Below, one piece after another: positions 22,621-34,460 of a stretch of 64,000 nt of DNA. The DNA comes from Proteles cristata cristata (Eukaryota > Chordata > Mammalia > Carnivora > Hyaenidae). Location of the stretch: positions 434,001 through 498,000 of the forward strand of contig JAESUZ010004533.1 in the NCBI GenBank assembly GCA_017311185.1. The letters run 5' to 3'. Position numbers and translations under genes: made by a program. The notes beneath the pieces are model-generated. The model saw nothing but the letters and a program-made list of their open reading frames with translations, searched no databases and was not told where the DNA came from. Numbering within the stretch: the first letter of the stretch is position 1; every line of letters begins with the position of its first letter.

Positions 22621-23222
22621 TCACACACCTTCTAAGGATGCCCTTAGAGACTTGCCTTTGACTCACTACACAACAGACCCAGAATCTATCACTTTGGGCC
22701 CCACCCTCCACCCACATAACTAAAGAAAATAATCTACTCTCTCAATCTGGATAAACTTGCAGGGTTAGGTATTTTGGTAAAGAAAGTCTTTTTCCGTCCC
22801 CTTTCAAAAGCATTCCTATCTTCAAGCTGATCTTGAAGCTGTGAAACAAGGGATCTATTTCAATATACCATCCTCAGCCATTGATAAATCAAGGCATAAA
22901 TTAGCTAGCTAGCTAGCTACTCTGTCTTTTGAACTTGCTTTTCTTTGCTATGTTTGAACTAGGTTTAAAATATTTAGATGAGAAAAGTAGTTCTGGTTCA
23001 TTTAAGACCAGCCTCTAGTAAGAAGCAGTTTGCAGTTTGTTTGTGGAAGCCGGCAGGGGTTGTAAAATGCAAAGTCTAGTTAAATAAATCCTTGTACTAT
23101 TAACTCCCTAGTAAGACAGAAGGGAGGAAGTAGAAGAATGGCTGGCAAAAGGAGAGAATAGGAATTATTTCCAGTTAATTCTTGGTTACCCAGGCAACCA
23201 CTCCCTGACTGGCAGAAAGCCA
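22621..23222. other. No gene recognised
   Basis: Single-copy-looking DNA. A short (TAGC)n run lies at about 22901-22920. Confidence 0.5.
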
Positions 23223-23233
23223 TCTGGAGTCTT

Positions 23234-23457
23234 TTTTTTTTTTATGTTTGTTTATTTACTTATTTTTTTATTTACTGAGAGATACTGTACATGCATGCAA
23301 GTGGGGGAGGGGCAGAGAGAGGGAGAGAGTTAATTCCAAACAGGCTCCACACTGTCAGAGCAGAACCTGACACAGGGCTCAATCTCATGACCCTGAGATC
23401 ATGACCTGAGCTGAAACCAAAAGTCTGATGCTTAATTGACTGAGCCACCCAGGTATC
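23234..23457 (-). mobile_element. CAN-SINE with 11-bp TSD
   Basis: The right end reads TTGACTGAGCCACCCAGG (head on minus); the left end is a T-rich tail with an expanded TTTATTTACTTATT pattern. TCTGGAGTCTT at 23223-23233 and 23458-23468 is the TSD. Confidence 0.93.
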
Positions 23458-23468
23458 TCTGGAGTCTT

Positions 23469-24468
23469 GATTAGATGGACGAATGAGATCTTAGGCCTTC
23501 CATTCTCCGTCTTTATCTTCTGGCCTGGGAGAAAAGGGAGCAGGGGATAGATAATAGCAAGTGGGGACCACACCTGAATGGAGGTGCTGGTGAAAGAAGG
23601 GCAGTGGCTGAGGGGGATGGCTGCTTTGTCACCATTGCCTCCTTGTTGGGGCTAAGGTGGGATGCCAAAAAGGCTCCGAGCTCCTTGAGGCTGTCCAAGC
23701 AGCAAATCTCACCCAGAGCTCCTGTTCTTCACAGCTCAGAAGGTCTTAGGGCCAGAGAATACTTTAGTTATGGGAGAAAACGAGAGATCTGGAACCACAG
23801 AATTTTTACACCATAAGGGAATCCTTACAAACGATAACATCCCAACACATTCCTAGTTGAAGAAACAGGCCAGGAAGCTTAAGGGATCCTTCAAGAATCA
23901 GACAGTTAGTGATGGTGTGTGAGTGATGAGAGGTATTGCATTTCACTGACTCTAAGATACACATTTGAACATCCTTGTGCCCAGAACTGTCTGCAGTTGA
24001 TATGATAAGAAAGAATTGAGTTACAGTTTGCTAGGTAGCATTTTTTTCCCCCCTTTCATAATGGCACATAAAATAATGGTGCATCGTTTACTCAGTGATA
24101 CCTTAGATCCCCTGAAATATGGTAAATGATGACAGAGTGCATCATTCTGCTGCATTCCCTTTAAATCCGGCTCATCATTATGATTGTCTTGTTTATTCAC
24201 ATCTTAGAGATTAGTTTAAGTTATTAACAGATTTTTTTTTTATTGGTAGAGAAAGTACATTCAAGTAAAGACTATGTTTTCTTTCAGATATCAGCTGTTT
24301 ATGTTTGGAATACATCTGTTCTGCTGAAGCAGCAGTACTACAAACACACACGAAATGTGCACACACACATAATGAGCACACACGTGCACATACATGCATT
24401 TCACAGTGCCTTAATTGTCACTTCAGCCCCCTTCAATTTCTGCCCCTCACCATAGATGACTGAATCTA
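23469..24468. other. No gene recognised; degenerate CA tract
   Basis: Short overlapping frames near 23513-23816 on both strands have no recognisable domain. A degenerate CA/CACG-rich tract lies at about 24343-24396. Confidence 0.45.
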
Positions 24469-24516
24469 TGTCAGGTCTTGGTGATGTCAGGTCTTGGTGA
24501 TGTCAGGTCTTGGTGA
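24469..24516. repeat. 16-bp tandem repeat, three perfect copies
   Basis: TGTCAGGTCTTGGTGA is repeated exactly at 24469-24484, 24485-24500 and 24501-24516. Perfect identity points to recent tandem duplication or slippage. Confidence 0.97.
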
Positions 24517-25426
24517 TGATTGGGGTGATTGAAGGGTTGAGGACCATCTCCCTCAACTGCTCCAGAGTTGGCCTGGCTCTCTACATCTCTGTGTATCTCT
24601 GTATCTCACAGATCAGTTTTCTCCTTAGTGCTTCTCATTTTTTCTAAGTCTTGATTTTTTTCTTCTCCTTTCTTTTCTCTTCTGCTCTCAAAGGTCAAAG
24701 TAGGTTAGGCTTATTTGATGGTTAGGGTTATTTGATGAAGATGGGAACACTGTATGGTTTGCTATACCCCTACCTCAGGTTTATGGCTCTTTAAATTCTA
24801 TGTGGCGAGCTAAGTGCGATAGTCATATTTGTTACTTTCATTATTTTTAAAGAAAAAAATTTTTTGTTTTATACAAACATGTTTTATATAAAGTATAAAA
24901 ACTATTTAAACTAATAAGCAAAGAATAGAGAAGAAATATAAAACAATGACCTTAATCCCATTATCTAGAGAGAACTATCATATTTGATGGTCTTTCTCCT
25001 GTGTCTGAGACCGGCTTGTTTCTACTAAGGAAACACAGATTGGGCTTTGCCTTTTTGGGGGTGAATCTATTTGACTGATTCCTGAGAACATGGTGGAGAG
25101 TAGGCAAGTTCAGCGAGGTGGGTGCAGTAGTAGGTTGTTTAGACCTCTTTCTCACCTCATGTCTACCTGATTGGGAAGTGACCTCCATTCCCACGAGGGG
25201 GTCCCCACATGCTTCAGATCCTCCCCTAATTCATCCTATAGCCAGAGGCTCCTCTTTCACCAGAGAACTGTATTTCTAGCCCAGCAGCCTTTCCATAGCT
25301 CCCCTGAGGAGGAAGGAAAGAAAAAAAAAAAAAAGACTAGCCCACTAATCTTGCCTCTCTCCAGATATATTATTGATGTGAGGGCTCAGAATTTTGCAGC
25401 TCCCCAGTGTAACTTGTGAGGGCTCT

Positions 25427-25430
<4 letters not shown>
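24517..25430. other. No gene recognised
   Basis: Ordinary sequence with A-rich patches near 24840 and 25320. A 77-codon minus frame at 24961-25194 has no recognisable domain. Confidence 0.45.

Positions 25431-25432
<2 letters not shown>

Positions 25433-25492
<60 letters not shown>
25433..25492. repeat. (GT)30 microsatellite
   Basis: Thirty uninterrupted GT units. Long open frames on both strands here are products of the repeat (poly-CV on plus, poly-HT on minus) and not genes. Confidence 0.98.
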
Positions 25493-25495
<3 letters not shown>

Positions 25496-27451
25496 GGGCG
25501 GGTAGGGTGGTGGAGACTGAATCTCTTTATACAGTGCCATTCAGCTCCACTCTGGAATCTTCTCTTTCTTTCCTCATGTACAGTTTTCTGAGCTGTGGCC
25601 TTGGGTTGTAGACTTTTCTTTGTTTGCCATGTTTTGGTCAATTTTTGTTTTCCTTTTTTTTGGGCTAGTTTTTGTTTCATTAAGCTTGAGTAGTAGGAAA
25701 TAGATGAGCCAGTTTATTCTGTTGTCCAGACCTGGGAGGCCTGCTGGCTGGTTTCCATGCCCAGTTTAGTGTGAGTTTGGAGAACACTTTTCCTGTAAGG
25801 ATGAGTTTTGAGTATCTGAGAGCATTCAATGTTGGCTGGGGTTTTGTCTAAGCAGAAAGTGTATATATGCAGCTTTTCCTTTGCTCTAGTATTAGAGTAG
25901 TATTTTCTTGAAAGAAATATATGTTAATAAGCTTTAAAATGCCATTTTCTAGTTTTCTCATGCTTAGCCAATGCTTTTATAAAATCTCTTTATTAAATAT
26001 GTTCTTCTACATTCCATTAGAGTATTTGTTCTTTAGCTTTGCTTTCCAACTGTGGAAGTAAAGTCGATTTTCAGAATCATCTTTTATTTGCAAAAATAAC
26101 AAATTAGTATGCTTCAGCCTTTCACACATACTACAATATCAGTATATTGTCAGTCCTTCAGGGGGGAATCTAGCATTTGGATTATTGTGTTTAAATTTTA
26201 GAATGCTCTAATTTAATAAAAAGGCCAGTCTTCTTTATCTTTGATCTATTTGCCATTTAAATAGCATTAACTCTCATGAAAAAAAAAAAAAACCAGTGTG
26301 AAGATCAATGGCTCTATACAGAGGTACAGTCAGGGGATAAAAGCATGTGGTAAAATGACTACAATCTGATTTACTAAATAAAGAGTATGTTAAGGAGATA
26401 CACAGATTAATACTAAAAAAATTCTAAGGTCATTTTCAATCCCATCCTCTCCCCGACCCTTGCCCAGAGAAATGGTTTTCTATCCCCATGTCTTAATCCT
26501 GACATGTTTGACAACTGTATTAACATCATGCCGTAAGCTTTTATAGATGCGTTTTAACAATGCCATACATTTAAAGTTGCTGTGGGTTTGTCTAAAAGCT
26601 TTGCCCGTGTTTCTTTTTCTTTCCCCCCATATTCTATGCAACAATTAATTAGATCATCTTTAAAAATAGATGCTGGTGGCTAAACTCAGCATACACTTAG
26701 ACAGTGTTTCCTTTCCATTAATTTTCTGTGTTCACAAGTACTTTATCTTGCATCTAGATATTACCAAACAGTGACTAAATGGCTGAACTTAGATAAGTAA
26801 TTTTAGAAAAGACCTGTATATAGATTAGATCTGTTATTATTAGTTTACAAAAAATGACTTGAAGAATACCCAGGGGAGCTGAAAGCAAAGGCTGCGGTTT
26901 CCTTCTGCATGGCTTGCTCCAGCTAAGCAGCTATATGCTCACAGTCTACCGGCTATTCTTACCAAACCTAAATGTAAGAAAGTGTGTGTCGGCAGTATTG
27001 CCATACGACCTTTCTATTATGAACTTTGCTTTATGGCATGTTTGGGGACTAAGAGGACTTGTTTACAGAGTTTGGTGTGCTGTCACTCTAGGTTAGGACC
27101 CTTCAGGGAGGTTGTGACAAAGTTAACAGAAAGAGAGAAGAGAGAGTGCCAACTAGCTATTTGTTGCTGCCCCTATAGCTAGGGGATGGTGAAAAGACCA
27201 GAACAGTATAGTCAGCCATCTCTTGGGTGTGGATAGGATGTCATGTCCTCACCCAGATGTCTGGACAGTCACTGGATTCCTGAGTCTGCCCTGAGTTCTA
27301 CTGACAAAAGTGGACAGTGGAGTGCCATATATCTGAGCTGGAAAGGACATGTGTGTCTTTCAGGAGCTGGTTCCAGATTCTAGCCTATGTCCTTTCCAGT
27401 ATGGCAGGCTCTTAGCCCTGATCTGGCTTCAACTGTATCCTGAGACGGGAT
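25493..27451. other. No gene recognised
   Basis: About 2 kb of AT-rich DNA without young repeats. Two overlapping plus frames near 26914-27182 have no domain; an A13 run lies near 26279. Confidence 0.5.
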
Positions 27452-27459
27452 AGGGCATT

Positions 27460-27672
27460 ACCAAAATTGTTAAAAAATGTTTATTTATTTTTGAGACAGA
27501 GAGAGAGAGACAGAGCATGAGTGGGGGCAGAGAGAGAGGGAGATACAGAATCCAAAGCAGATTCAGGCTCTGAGCTGTCAGCACAGAGGCTGATGCGGGG
27601 CTCAAACCCATGAACTGTGAGATCATGAGCTGAGCCGAAGTTGGACATTTAACCAACTGAGCCACCCAGGCA
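27460..27672 (-). mobile_element. CAN-SINE, antisense
   Basis: The right end reads AACTGAGCCACCCAGG and the body contains GTCAGCACAGAGGCTGATGC and GAGAGAGAGACAGAGC. An 8-bp TSD, AGGGCATT, is at 27452-27459 and 27673-27680. The first few bases between TSD and T-tail may be host sequence. Confidence 0.9.
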
Positions 27673-27680
27673 AGGGCATT

Positions 27681-28577
27681 TCTGAAAACAGCAATTTTAG
27701 GACAATTAGACCTTACAAAGTCTATGTTTATTTGTACAAACTCTTTAATTACTATCTTGGAGTTTTTTCCTATCTATTCCAATAAATACCAATTACTTCT
27801 TACTTTCAGTCTCCAGTCATCTTTAATGGTGGTGTTTGTTTTAATTAGATCTCAGGTACAGAGAGTTAAGTTAATCATTCTCCTTAGTTCATAGCACATT
27901 GTCATCATTTATTGCTGCAAAGCCCTCTTTTTGTTTTATTTTCTTTCTTTCATCTTCTATGATTACCGCTCCAATTCCCTTCTCTCTCTTAGCATTTACT
28001 CTGTTGCCCTTGCTCTATGTCTTAAATGTGTAGTGTCTTAACTCTGTGTGTATATCCTTGTTAAGTCTCCATGTTGTTTTGCATCTGAGTATGTTTTAGT
28101 TTTCATCATTGTTATTATATTATCTTGCTCTGTTTTCTACTTTTTATCTTTCGGGTCTCTCCATGTATAGCTGCATGTTGCATTAATGTTTGGTTAGGCT
28201 GCAGTTACAACTGGCCTCCTAAATTACAGTGTCAACAACAGCACAGGTTTTCTTATTCATATTACATGCTTTTTGTGGATTGGCTGTGAATCTGTTCAAA
28301 AATTACAGTAGTTATTAGACCTTCTACTAAATCTTGTTATGTAACACATTAATAAAGGAGAATATACATTACTGGCCAAAGCCAGATCCTACCCTGTGTC
28401 ATTCCTGGTGGGCTTAAAGAGGGAAGGTTGATGGTGTGCCCCAGAATAGAGGGTTCATAGCACCAAGGTCTGGACTTGAGCTTCACATTTGCTCTCCCTC
28501 ACTAAAACTCTGCCCATGAGTGAACCTGCCTATGCTTCTGCTCTGCACTTTCTCTCTTCCTAGATTTTTTCTATTTT
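27681..28577. other. No gene recognised; possible old repeat at 28140-28450
   Basis: T-rich to about 28140, then a stretch (TTAGGCTGCAGTTACAAC, GGATTGGCTGTGAATC) that resembles an old mammalian interspersed repeat I cannot name. Confidence 0.4.
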
Positions 28578-28592
28578 TAGCTACCTAGTTCT

Positions 28593-28803
28593 TTTTTTTT
28601 AAAAATATCTAATGTTTATTTTTGAGAGAGAGACAGAGCGTGAGTGGGGGAGGGGCAGAGAGAGAGGGAGACCCAGAATTTGAAGCTGGCTCCAGGCTGA
28701 GTTGTCAGCACAGAGCCCGTCGCAGGGCTCAAACTCACTAACGTGAGATCATGACCTGAGCTGAAGTCGGACGCTCAACTGACTTGAGCCACCCAGGCAC
28801 CCC
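28593..28803 (-). mobile_element. CAN-SINE with 15-bp TSD
   Basis: TAGCTACCTAGTTCT is present at 28578-28592 and 28804-28818. The body carries CAGAGCCCGTCGCAGGGCTC and GAAGTCGGACGCTCAACTGAC, and the head end reads GAGCCACCCAGGCACCCC. Confidence 0.95.
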
Positions 28804-28818
28804 TAGCTACCTAGTTCT

Positions 28819-29304
28819 AAGCGAGGGCTGTGGAGGGGACAGGAAGGTAGAGGGACCATTCAGGGTTGGGATTATCAGCCAGAATCCAGTTTTGCCCTCA
28901 AGTTACCGAATGACTGTTGCAGGGTGGGTTGGTGCTGCTGTTCATCTGCCCCACTATTAAGGGACAAGTAAAGTCCTGTAGAATAAAAAGAACACAACTC
29001 ACAGTACCAGCCTATCTGTCCATACATTGCCCCTCCCTCCTCCGTATCAGCTGCCGTTTTCTTCCACACTGGGTCACTATTAATCTTTTTCTTCCCAGAG
29101 TTTCCTCATAGTCTTTATGTGCGGTATGCAAATTCATTTACTTTTCTTTTTCTTTGTGGCTTCTCTAGGGTAGGGCTAGGAGAGGAATTCAATAGCTCTT
29201 GGATTCTGGAAGAAAAACCTTTAATGGTTTTGCATAGTAGGCGTTGTGTACTAACAGTTATTTCATGGAATTCCTGACTGCGTGTGCCAACATGATTTTG
29301 TCAG
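28819..29304. other. No gene recognised
   Basis: Two overlapping 64-codon frames on opposite strands (28875-29111) have no recognisable domain. Confidence 0.45.
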
Positions 29305-29322
29305 TGAGAGGTGAAAGATCTT

Positions 29323-29545
29323 TTTCTTTTAAATATTTATTTATTTATTTTGAGAGAGAGAATGTGCATACATATGCATACATATGTGTGCAAGTGGGGG
29401 AGCAGAGGGAGAGGGAAGGAGAGTCCCAAGCAGGCTCCACGTTCAGTGTGGAGCCCAGCATGGGCTCAGTCTCATGATTGGGAGATCATGACCTAAGCTT
29501 ATATCAAGAGTCAGAGGCTTAACTGACTGAGCTACCCAGGCTCCC
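29323..29545 (-). mobile_element. CAN-SINE with perfect 18-bp TSD
   Basis: TGAGAGGTGAAAGATCTT occurs at 29305-29322 and 29546-29563. The CT-rich block is modified by an inserted CATACATATG-type tandem (29373-29392). The head end reads GACTGAGCTACCCAGGCTCCC. Confidence 0.95.
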
Positions 29546-29563
29546 TGAGAGGTGAAAGATCTT

Positions 29564-30868
29564 AAAAATGGTTACTTTTTCTGAGAAATTCCTCTTATGA
29601 CATGGCAACCGTATAAACATAAGTAACCCCTGCTAGCATTAGCTACATGGTATAGCAATGGGCACTGGTGGTTATTAAACATTAGTCAGCAGTCAAGAAT
29701 GCCTCAACCTCCATCTTCTACTACCCTCCTCTGCTGTGCTGAGCCACAAGCCCCCACCTTATATTGTTCCCCTTGTTATCAAGCTAAGAAATCCCCTGAT
29801 TTTCTTCCATTTGCACAGATCCCACATTAAATTAAAATGAGCATAAGAAGGACAGGACTAATTTCACTGTCTTTCTTTACTTTCTGACATGTGATTCCGG
29901 TCCATTTTATATTCATGTTTCACAAACATTGTTTATTGAGTGGAATTTTGAAGACTCTACATGACAAAATTTGTGAATAAAATTTTGTAAACCAGAATTG
30001 CCATTTGGTTCTACATAATTTCTTTCCGTTTTTTCCTTTTAATTCCTACATAGGCCAATAGGGCTCAGCATACCAAATATCTACTTTAGTGCATTTTGTA
30101 ATTCAGTATTACCTTCCTCAAGTACAGCTGGTTTAGAAAGACATTCAGCTCATGGCTGGGGTTCACCCTTCTTTAATTCCCCTCATGTACTCATTCAATG
30201 GAGTAACTATTTTGGGAGATATTTTATTTTAAATGAGTCATGATAGTTAATTTATGTATGATAAATCAAAGAAAGAACTGTATCTCATTTAAAGAAGGCA
30301 AATTTTCCCAAACAAAAGAGCCGAGATTTTAGAGTATAAAAACACCAGAAATTCCATGCTGGGTTAGATCAGACCAAACTAGATGTATCCTGTTCCATGC
30401 TACAGTTATGACAAGTATGCAAGCGGCACTTTGTGGGTAAGTGGGGGGTGGATGCACCCTGCTGACAAGGTAAGTAGCTCTAATTTCTGCTCAATAATAT
30501 GTTGGAACCATCATTCTAGATTATGGCTAAGTCCTTCTTGGAACCTACTTATACTTTCAAGTCTGTACCAATTCTCAGAATAAAGTTTCATGTTTGCCAC
30601 CTGCTGTGTAAAGTGGCATTCTCTTTTATTTATTTTAAAGCCACTTTCTTCAGGCTTCGAAGGGTGCCTCTAATTCCAATATTCCTGAATTTGGAGAATG
30701 ATCAGAGTCGTATTTCTTTTAGACATCTTTAAATGCTTATATCTTTAAATCTTTCAATGCCTATGTCTTTAAATCCTCATGTCTTTTGTAATATTTTAGG
30801 CATTTTAGAATCAATACCAACCATCCTGCTTCTAGATTGTTTGTTTTAAAAATGTTTAGAAAAAAGTA
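29564..30868. other. No gene recognised; donor-like word at 30466
   Basis: AT-rich DNA. CAAG/GTAAGT at 30466-30475 is a perfect donor word in a short open frame (30383-30583), with an acceptor-like CTACAG upstream, but the implied exon of about 60 bp has no recognisable product. Confidence 0.4.
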
Positions 30869-30888
30869 AAGAAATCAGTATTCATTTA

Positions 30889-31110
30889 GTGATTTTTTTT
30901 TATATTTTTTTATTTATTTCTAGGAGAGAGAGAGAGAGACAGCGTGAGCAGGGGAGGTCAGAGAGAGAGGGAGTCACAGACCGAAACAGGCTCCAGGCTC
31001 TGAGCTGGCAGTCAGCACAGAGCCCGATGCGGGGCTCGAACCCACAAACCACGAGATCATGACCTAAGCGAAAGTCGGACGCTTAACCGACTAAGCCACC
31101 CAGGTGCCCC
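30889..31110 (-). mobile_element. Young CAN-SINE with perfect 20-bp TSD
   Basis: AAGAAATCAGTATTCATTTA is at 30869-30888 and 31111-31130. Very close to the copy at 13191-13413: both carry TTTATTTCTAGGAGAG, GGGAGTCACAGAC, GGCAGTCAGCACAGAGCCC and CCTAAGCGAAAGTCGGACGC. The long exact TSD and conserved CpGs argue for recent insertion. Confidence 0.97.
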
Positions 31111-31130
31111 AAGAAATCAGTATTCATTTA

Positions 31131-31563
31131 AAGGGTTTCCTTCTATCAGGAGTTTTATTCAAAACCCCAGTAGAGAATATATATTGTATGAGGTCCTGAA
31201 ATCAGCTTAAAAGAAAAAAAAAAAGATTTAGTTCATGTGCTGGAAAACGGAAATGTCAAAATGAATTGATACCTAAGGAATAGCCATTTGTCTGCAAGGT
31301 AAATGGTACACTCAATTCAACAAACATGCACTGAGCATTTTACTATGTGCCAGTCACTTTTCAAGTCACTGGGAGCAAAGGTTAAATCAAATGTAGTTTC
31401 TTTCAGGTTTTTGAGTGAGAGGAGATAGCCCATACAAAGCTGGGAACTTTAAACGTTGTGTTTCAAACCAGGAAATAAGGTGGAATAGCGGGAACGTAAT
31501 GTGCCAGGATGCAAGCAGCAAGAAGAAGCTAGAAGGCTTGCAGGTGGGCTCAGGAGCTGGATC

Positions 31564-31565
<2 letters not shown>
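31131..31565. other. No gene recognised; old-repeat-like piece
   Basis: CATGCACTGAGCATTTTACTATGTGCCAG near 31326-31354 resembles the 'tattgagcacctactatgtgccagg' word found in several old mammalian repeats; the family is uncertain. Confidence 0.4.

Positions 31566-31610
<45 letters not shown>
31566..31610. repeat. (GA)n microsatellite
   Basis: About 22 uninterrupted GA units outside any SINE. The open frame across it (poly-RE) is a repeat artefact. Confidence 0.97.
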
Positions 31611-31611
<1 letters not shown>

Positions 31612-32325
31612 AAGGCACGAGGTAGTGTTTCTGAATTCCAGGGAAGAGTAATCTTTGCGAAACTAGAAATCTGGACTAGTTGAATATTGGTTTCCTACAA
31701 AGCTTTTCTTCAAATTCCAGCCTACAAAGCATAATTTTCCCACAGAACCAAGATCATGTAGTGGCACTGTTGATGCCCTTGATCCTGTTTTTGGAATCCT
31801 GCTGCCCTCAAGATGGCATTGAGAAGTGACTGGGAAGCCACCTGATCTTCACACCCATGCTTCCCGCATTGCACTTGGAGCTCTCCTCACCAAACCTCCC
31901 CTGTATCACTGACTGACCTTGAATGCAAAGTCTAGTGAAGTCATGTATACATTGGATTTCACTAACAAATCAATTGTATTTTGCAAACTTAAAAAAAAAT
32001 TACAGTGTTTAGAGTTGTTTGTACTTGGGTAATTCAGATGTTTGTCATATCTAACTGAACTCAGGTGACATTCATACATAACTTTGTGCCAGTGCTGTGC
32101 TAGGTGCTGGTGACACAAAATCAGTTAAGGTCTTCAGAAGTCCAGCTGAGTAGGAGAAATGGATGTAAGTGGACTGAGAAGTTTGAAATGCTTCTCAGTT
32201 CATGCTCATGGACGTCAGATTGCCTAATAGTCCTCTGTGTCCCAGTTAACTTGCTCTACAATATCCATAGTGACTGTTTCAAGTCACTACCCTCCCTACT
32301 TCCCATCATTTAACAAATGCCTTTC
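31611..32325. other. No gene recognised
   Basis: Short frames on both strands without domains. GTGCTGTGCTAGGTGCTGGTGACAC near 32092 hints at an old interspersed-repeat fragment. Confidence 0.4.
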
Positions 32326-32327
32326 TA

Positions 32328-32540
32328 TTACTTTGCAGAGAAAATAAAAGGTATCTTTCTAGAAACATCTCAGCATCTACCAAACCTTTAAATCAGCCGG
32401 CAGCCAAACCCACTTTTGGTCTTTTCCTCCTAATGGCGGCAAAGGTGTCCCTCCTAGGAGCGTTCCAGCTGTCATCTGGATTTGACCTTCTCCCACATTC
32501 TCATAGTCTCCCTGCTATCAATTTTTTAAAAATGAATTTT
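32328..32540 (+). mobile_element. Possible L2 coding-region relic
   Basis: TTTGCAGAGAAAATAAAAGG, CATCTACCAAACC, GTGTCCCTCCTAGG and the CT-rich end recall an internal L2 ORF2 block of the type 'gcagagaaaatagaagcc...'. The match is by memory and heavily decayed. Confidence 0.4.
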
Positions 32541-33518
32541 TCTCTCCTTACTATGTTTCTATTTGCCAGGAACACCAGGATTGGACTTAACACTAGCTTC
32601 GTGTGACACTTGGGTTAACTGGGACTTCTTCCCTCAGAAGTACTCCTGATGGCTGTGAAATATGCCTTTCCCATGGAATAGAAATAAAATGAGCCTCACA
32701 CTTCATTAATGAATTCTTCCTTTTCAGTGTTCCGAGCATTTCAAATGCTAAAGATACAGTATTTCACAGCAGGTTGTGTGACCTTTTATGTAATATACCC
32801 TTTAAGTAAGTGGGTTATGGTCTTGTGATTAATGTGAATTGATGTTCACATTGAGAAAATGGGAGGTGTGAAACTCCTTAAGAAACCCAAGAGGTTTAAG
32901 GAGATTTTTGTGATTCATGCTAATAAGATTGACTAATTTGTTATTCTACAAATGGAATGCCTGTAATTAAATTTTGATTGACAAACGGTTCCAAACTGTT
33001 AAGAACATAAGTATCATACAGCATTTGAATGCTAGTTCTATAAAGAATGTCTGAAAAATTAATTTTTTCATGGTTTTCCTTTTTAGAAATTTTCTTCAGG
33101 GATCTTTTAATTGTTTTCTCTAAGTGTAATCAGCTATGCTTCCAATTGAAAGAAATAATTTCTGTCTCAGAATACCTACATTCACTTATAAAAATAACTC
33201 AAAAATATCTTGCAAAGGAAAAGGCCACCTAAAAAGACTTCAGGCCAACCTTCCCCTGGGATCAGTTATTGAGTACCATGGAGTCTGAATGTGGAGTTAA
33301 ACTGAAGTCAGATTAGATTATATTTGGGTCTCAGTGGAATTTATAATCTAGCTCAAGTATCTTTCAAAACAGAATGAAGTTGTGGTTGATCAGGTTGGTA
33401 GAATATTTCTTTTTTTTATAGGTACTCAATCATGATCATTTCTTGATTTTAGGGTAAATTGTATCCAGTGTCATTTTCTCACTTTACCCTCTCTGTCTAA
33501 TCTTGTCACTTTTGCCCA
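32541..33518. other. AT-rich DNA, nothing recognised
   Basis: No repeat or credible coding signal. Confidence 0.5.
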
Positions 33519-33755
33519 TTATTATCATTATCAGCATCACTACCACCCTCATCATTGTCACCACTGCCACCAATGCCATCATCACCACCATTACTGCCAC
33601 CACCACCATCACCGTTACCACCATCACCGTTACCACCATCATCACCATTACCACCACTGCTATCACCACTACCACTACCACTACCACCACCACCACCAAA
33701 ACCACCACCAAAACCACCACCATCATCATCATCACTATCACCATCATAATCACCT
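33519..33755. repeat. Imperfect (CCA/TCA)n trinucleotide array
   Basis: About 235 bp of CCA, TCA, TTA and GTCA-type triplets, including a repeated CACCATCACCGTTAC unit (33604-33637) and two CACCACCAAAAC units near 33690-33715. Being a triplet repeat it is open in three frames across both strands (poly-T/I, poly-P/S and poly-V/M proteins), none of which is a credible gene. Confidence 0.95.
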
Positions 33756-33769
33756 TTATTATAGTTTGA

Positions 33770-33950
33770 ATTTCTGCACTCTTCCCAGTATTTTACATCT
33801 GTTGTCTCTTACCCTTAGGCCAGCTCTGCAAGATGAGTATTGTGTTTACTTAACAAATGAAGAAAACAAGGTTCATAGGAGTTGATAAGCTTGTTCAAAT
33901 TAGTTGATAACTGCTAAAACCTGCAGGGAACTTGGGCCTGAATGATCTTA
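33770..33950 (-). mobile_element. MIR relic, antisense
   Basis: ACAAATGAAGAAAACAAGGTTCATAGGAG and surrounding decayed pieces match the reverse-complement MIR core. Confidence 0.6.
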
Positions 33951-34449
33951 ACTATCTGTTTTGTTTCCCTCATATTGTTTCCATGTATCCCACCAATCTT
34001 TCCTATTCCTGTAGTTTCTACACTATATTTGTTAACTTTTTTCCTATGGTAATGGGAAGTGGAGAAGATATAGCAGTTTCCTTATTTTCAAGATTAAAAA
34101 TAAACATGAAAATTTAACAATTAGCAAGTGAGAAGTGTAAGAGCAATTTAAAAGTGGCCTAGAAACGTGATATTAAAACTTTTAAAAAAATCTGCTTTTG
34201 GATACAGATGAGAAATGATAAATCTTCAGAATATAAAATACAATTTACATTTAATACTGCTAACAAAAGAAAAGGGTAGCATGTAATTTTTTAAGATGCT
34301 TCCCAAGGTACACACTACCCTTTCTTCAGGTTTATCATCCATAAACTAAGTGGAAGCAGATTTTCCCCCTTATCTGCTTCCAGACTTCTTACCATGTTGA
34401 AGAGTCTTTTCTTCTCTGTAAATACACCAGCTCAACTTTTGATGCATAT
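33951..34449. other. No gene recognised
   Basis: AT-rich DNA between a MIR relic and a short SINE; no feature supported. Confidence 0.5.
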
Positions 34450-34460
34450 CTATTTGTATT

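Noticed and set aside
24469..24516. CRISPR-like repeats
   Set aside because: The repeats are directly adjacent with no spacers, in a mammalian genome; it is a minisatellite.
25345..25680. 111-codon minus frame and 60-codon plus frame across the GT repeat
   Set aside because: The frames exist because the dinucleotide repeat has no stops; they encode His-Thr or Cys-Val runs and have no other coding sign.
30407..30475. Possible 60-bp exon between a CTACAG acceptor-like and a CAAGGTAAGT donor word
   Set aside because: Weak pyrimidine tract, a second GTAAGT inside the supposed exon and no recognisable peptide.
33484..33769. Three long frames across the CCA/TCA array
   Set aside because: Triplet repeat without stop codons; low-complexity translations only.
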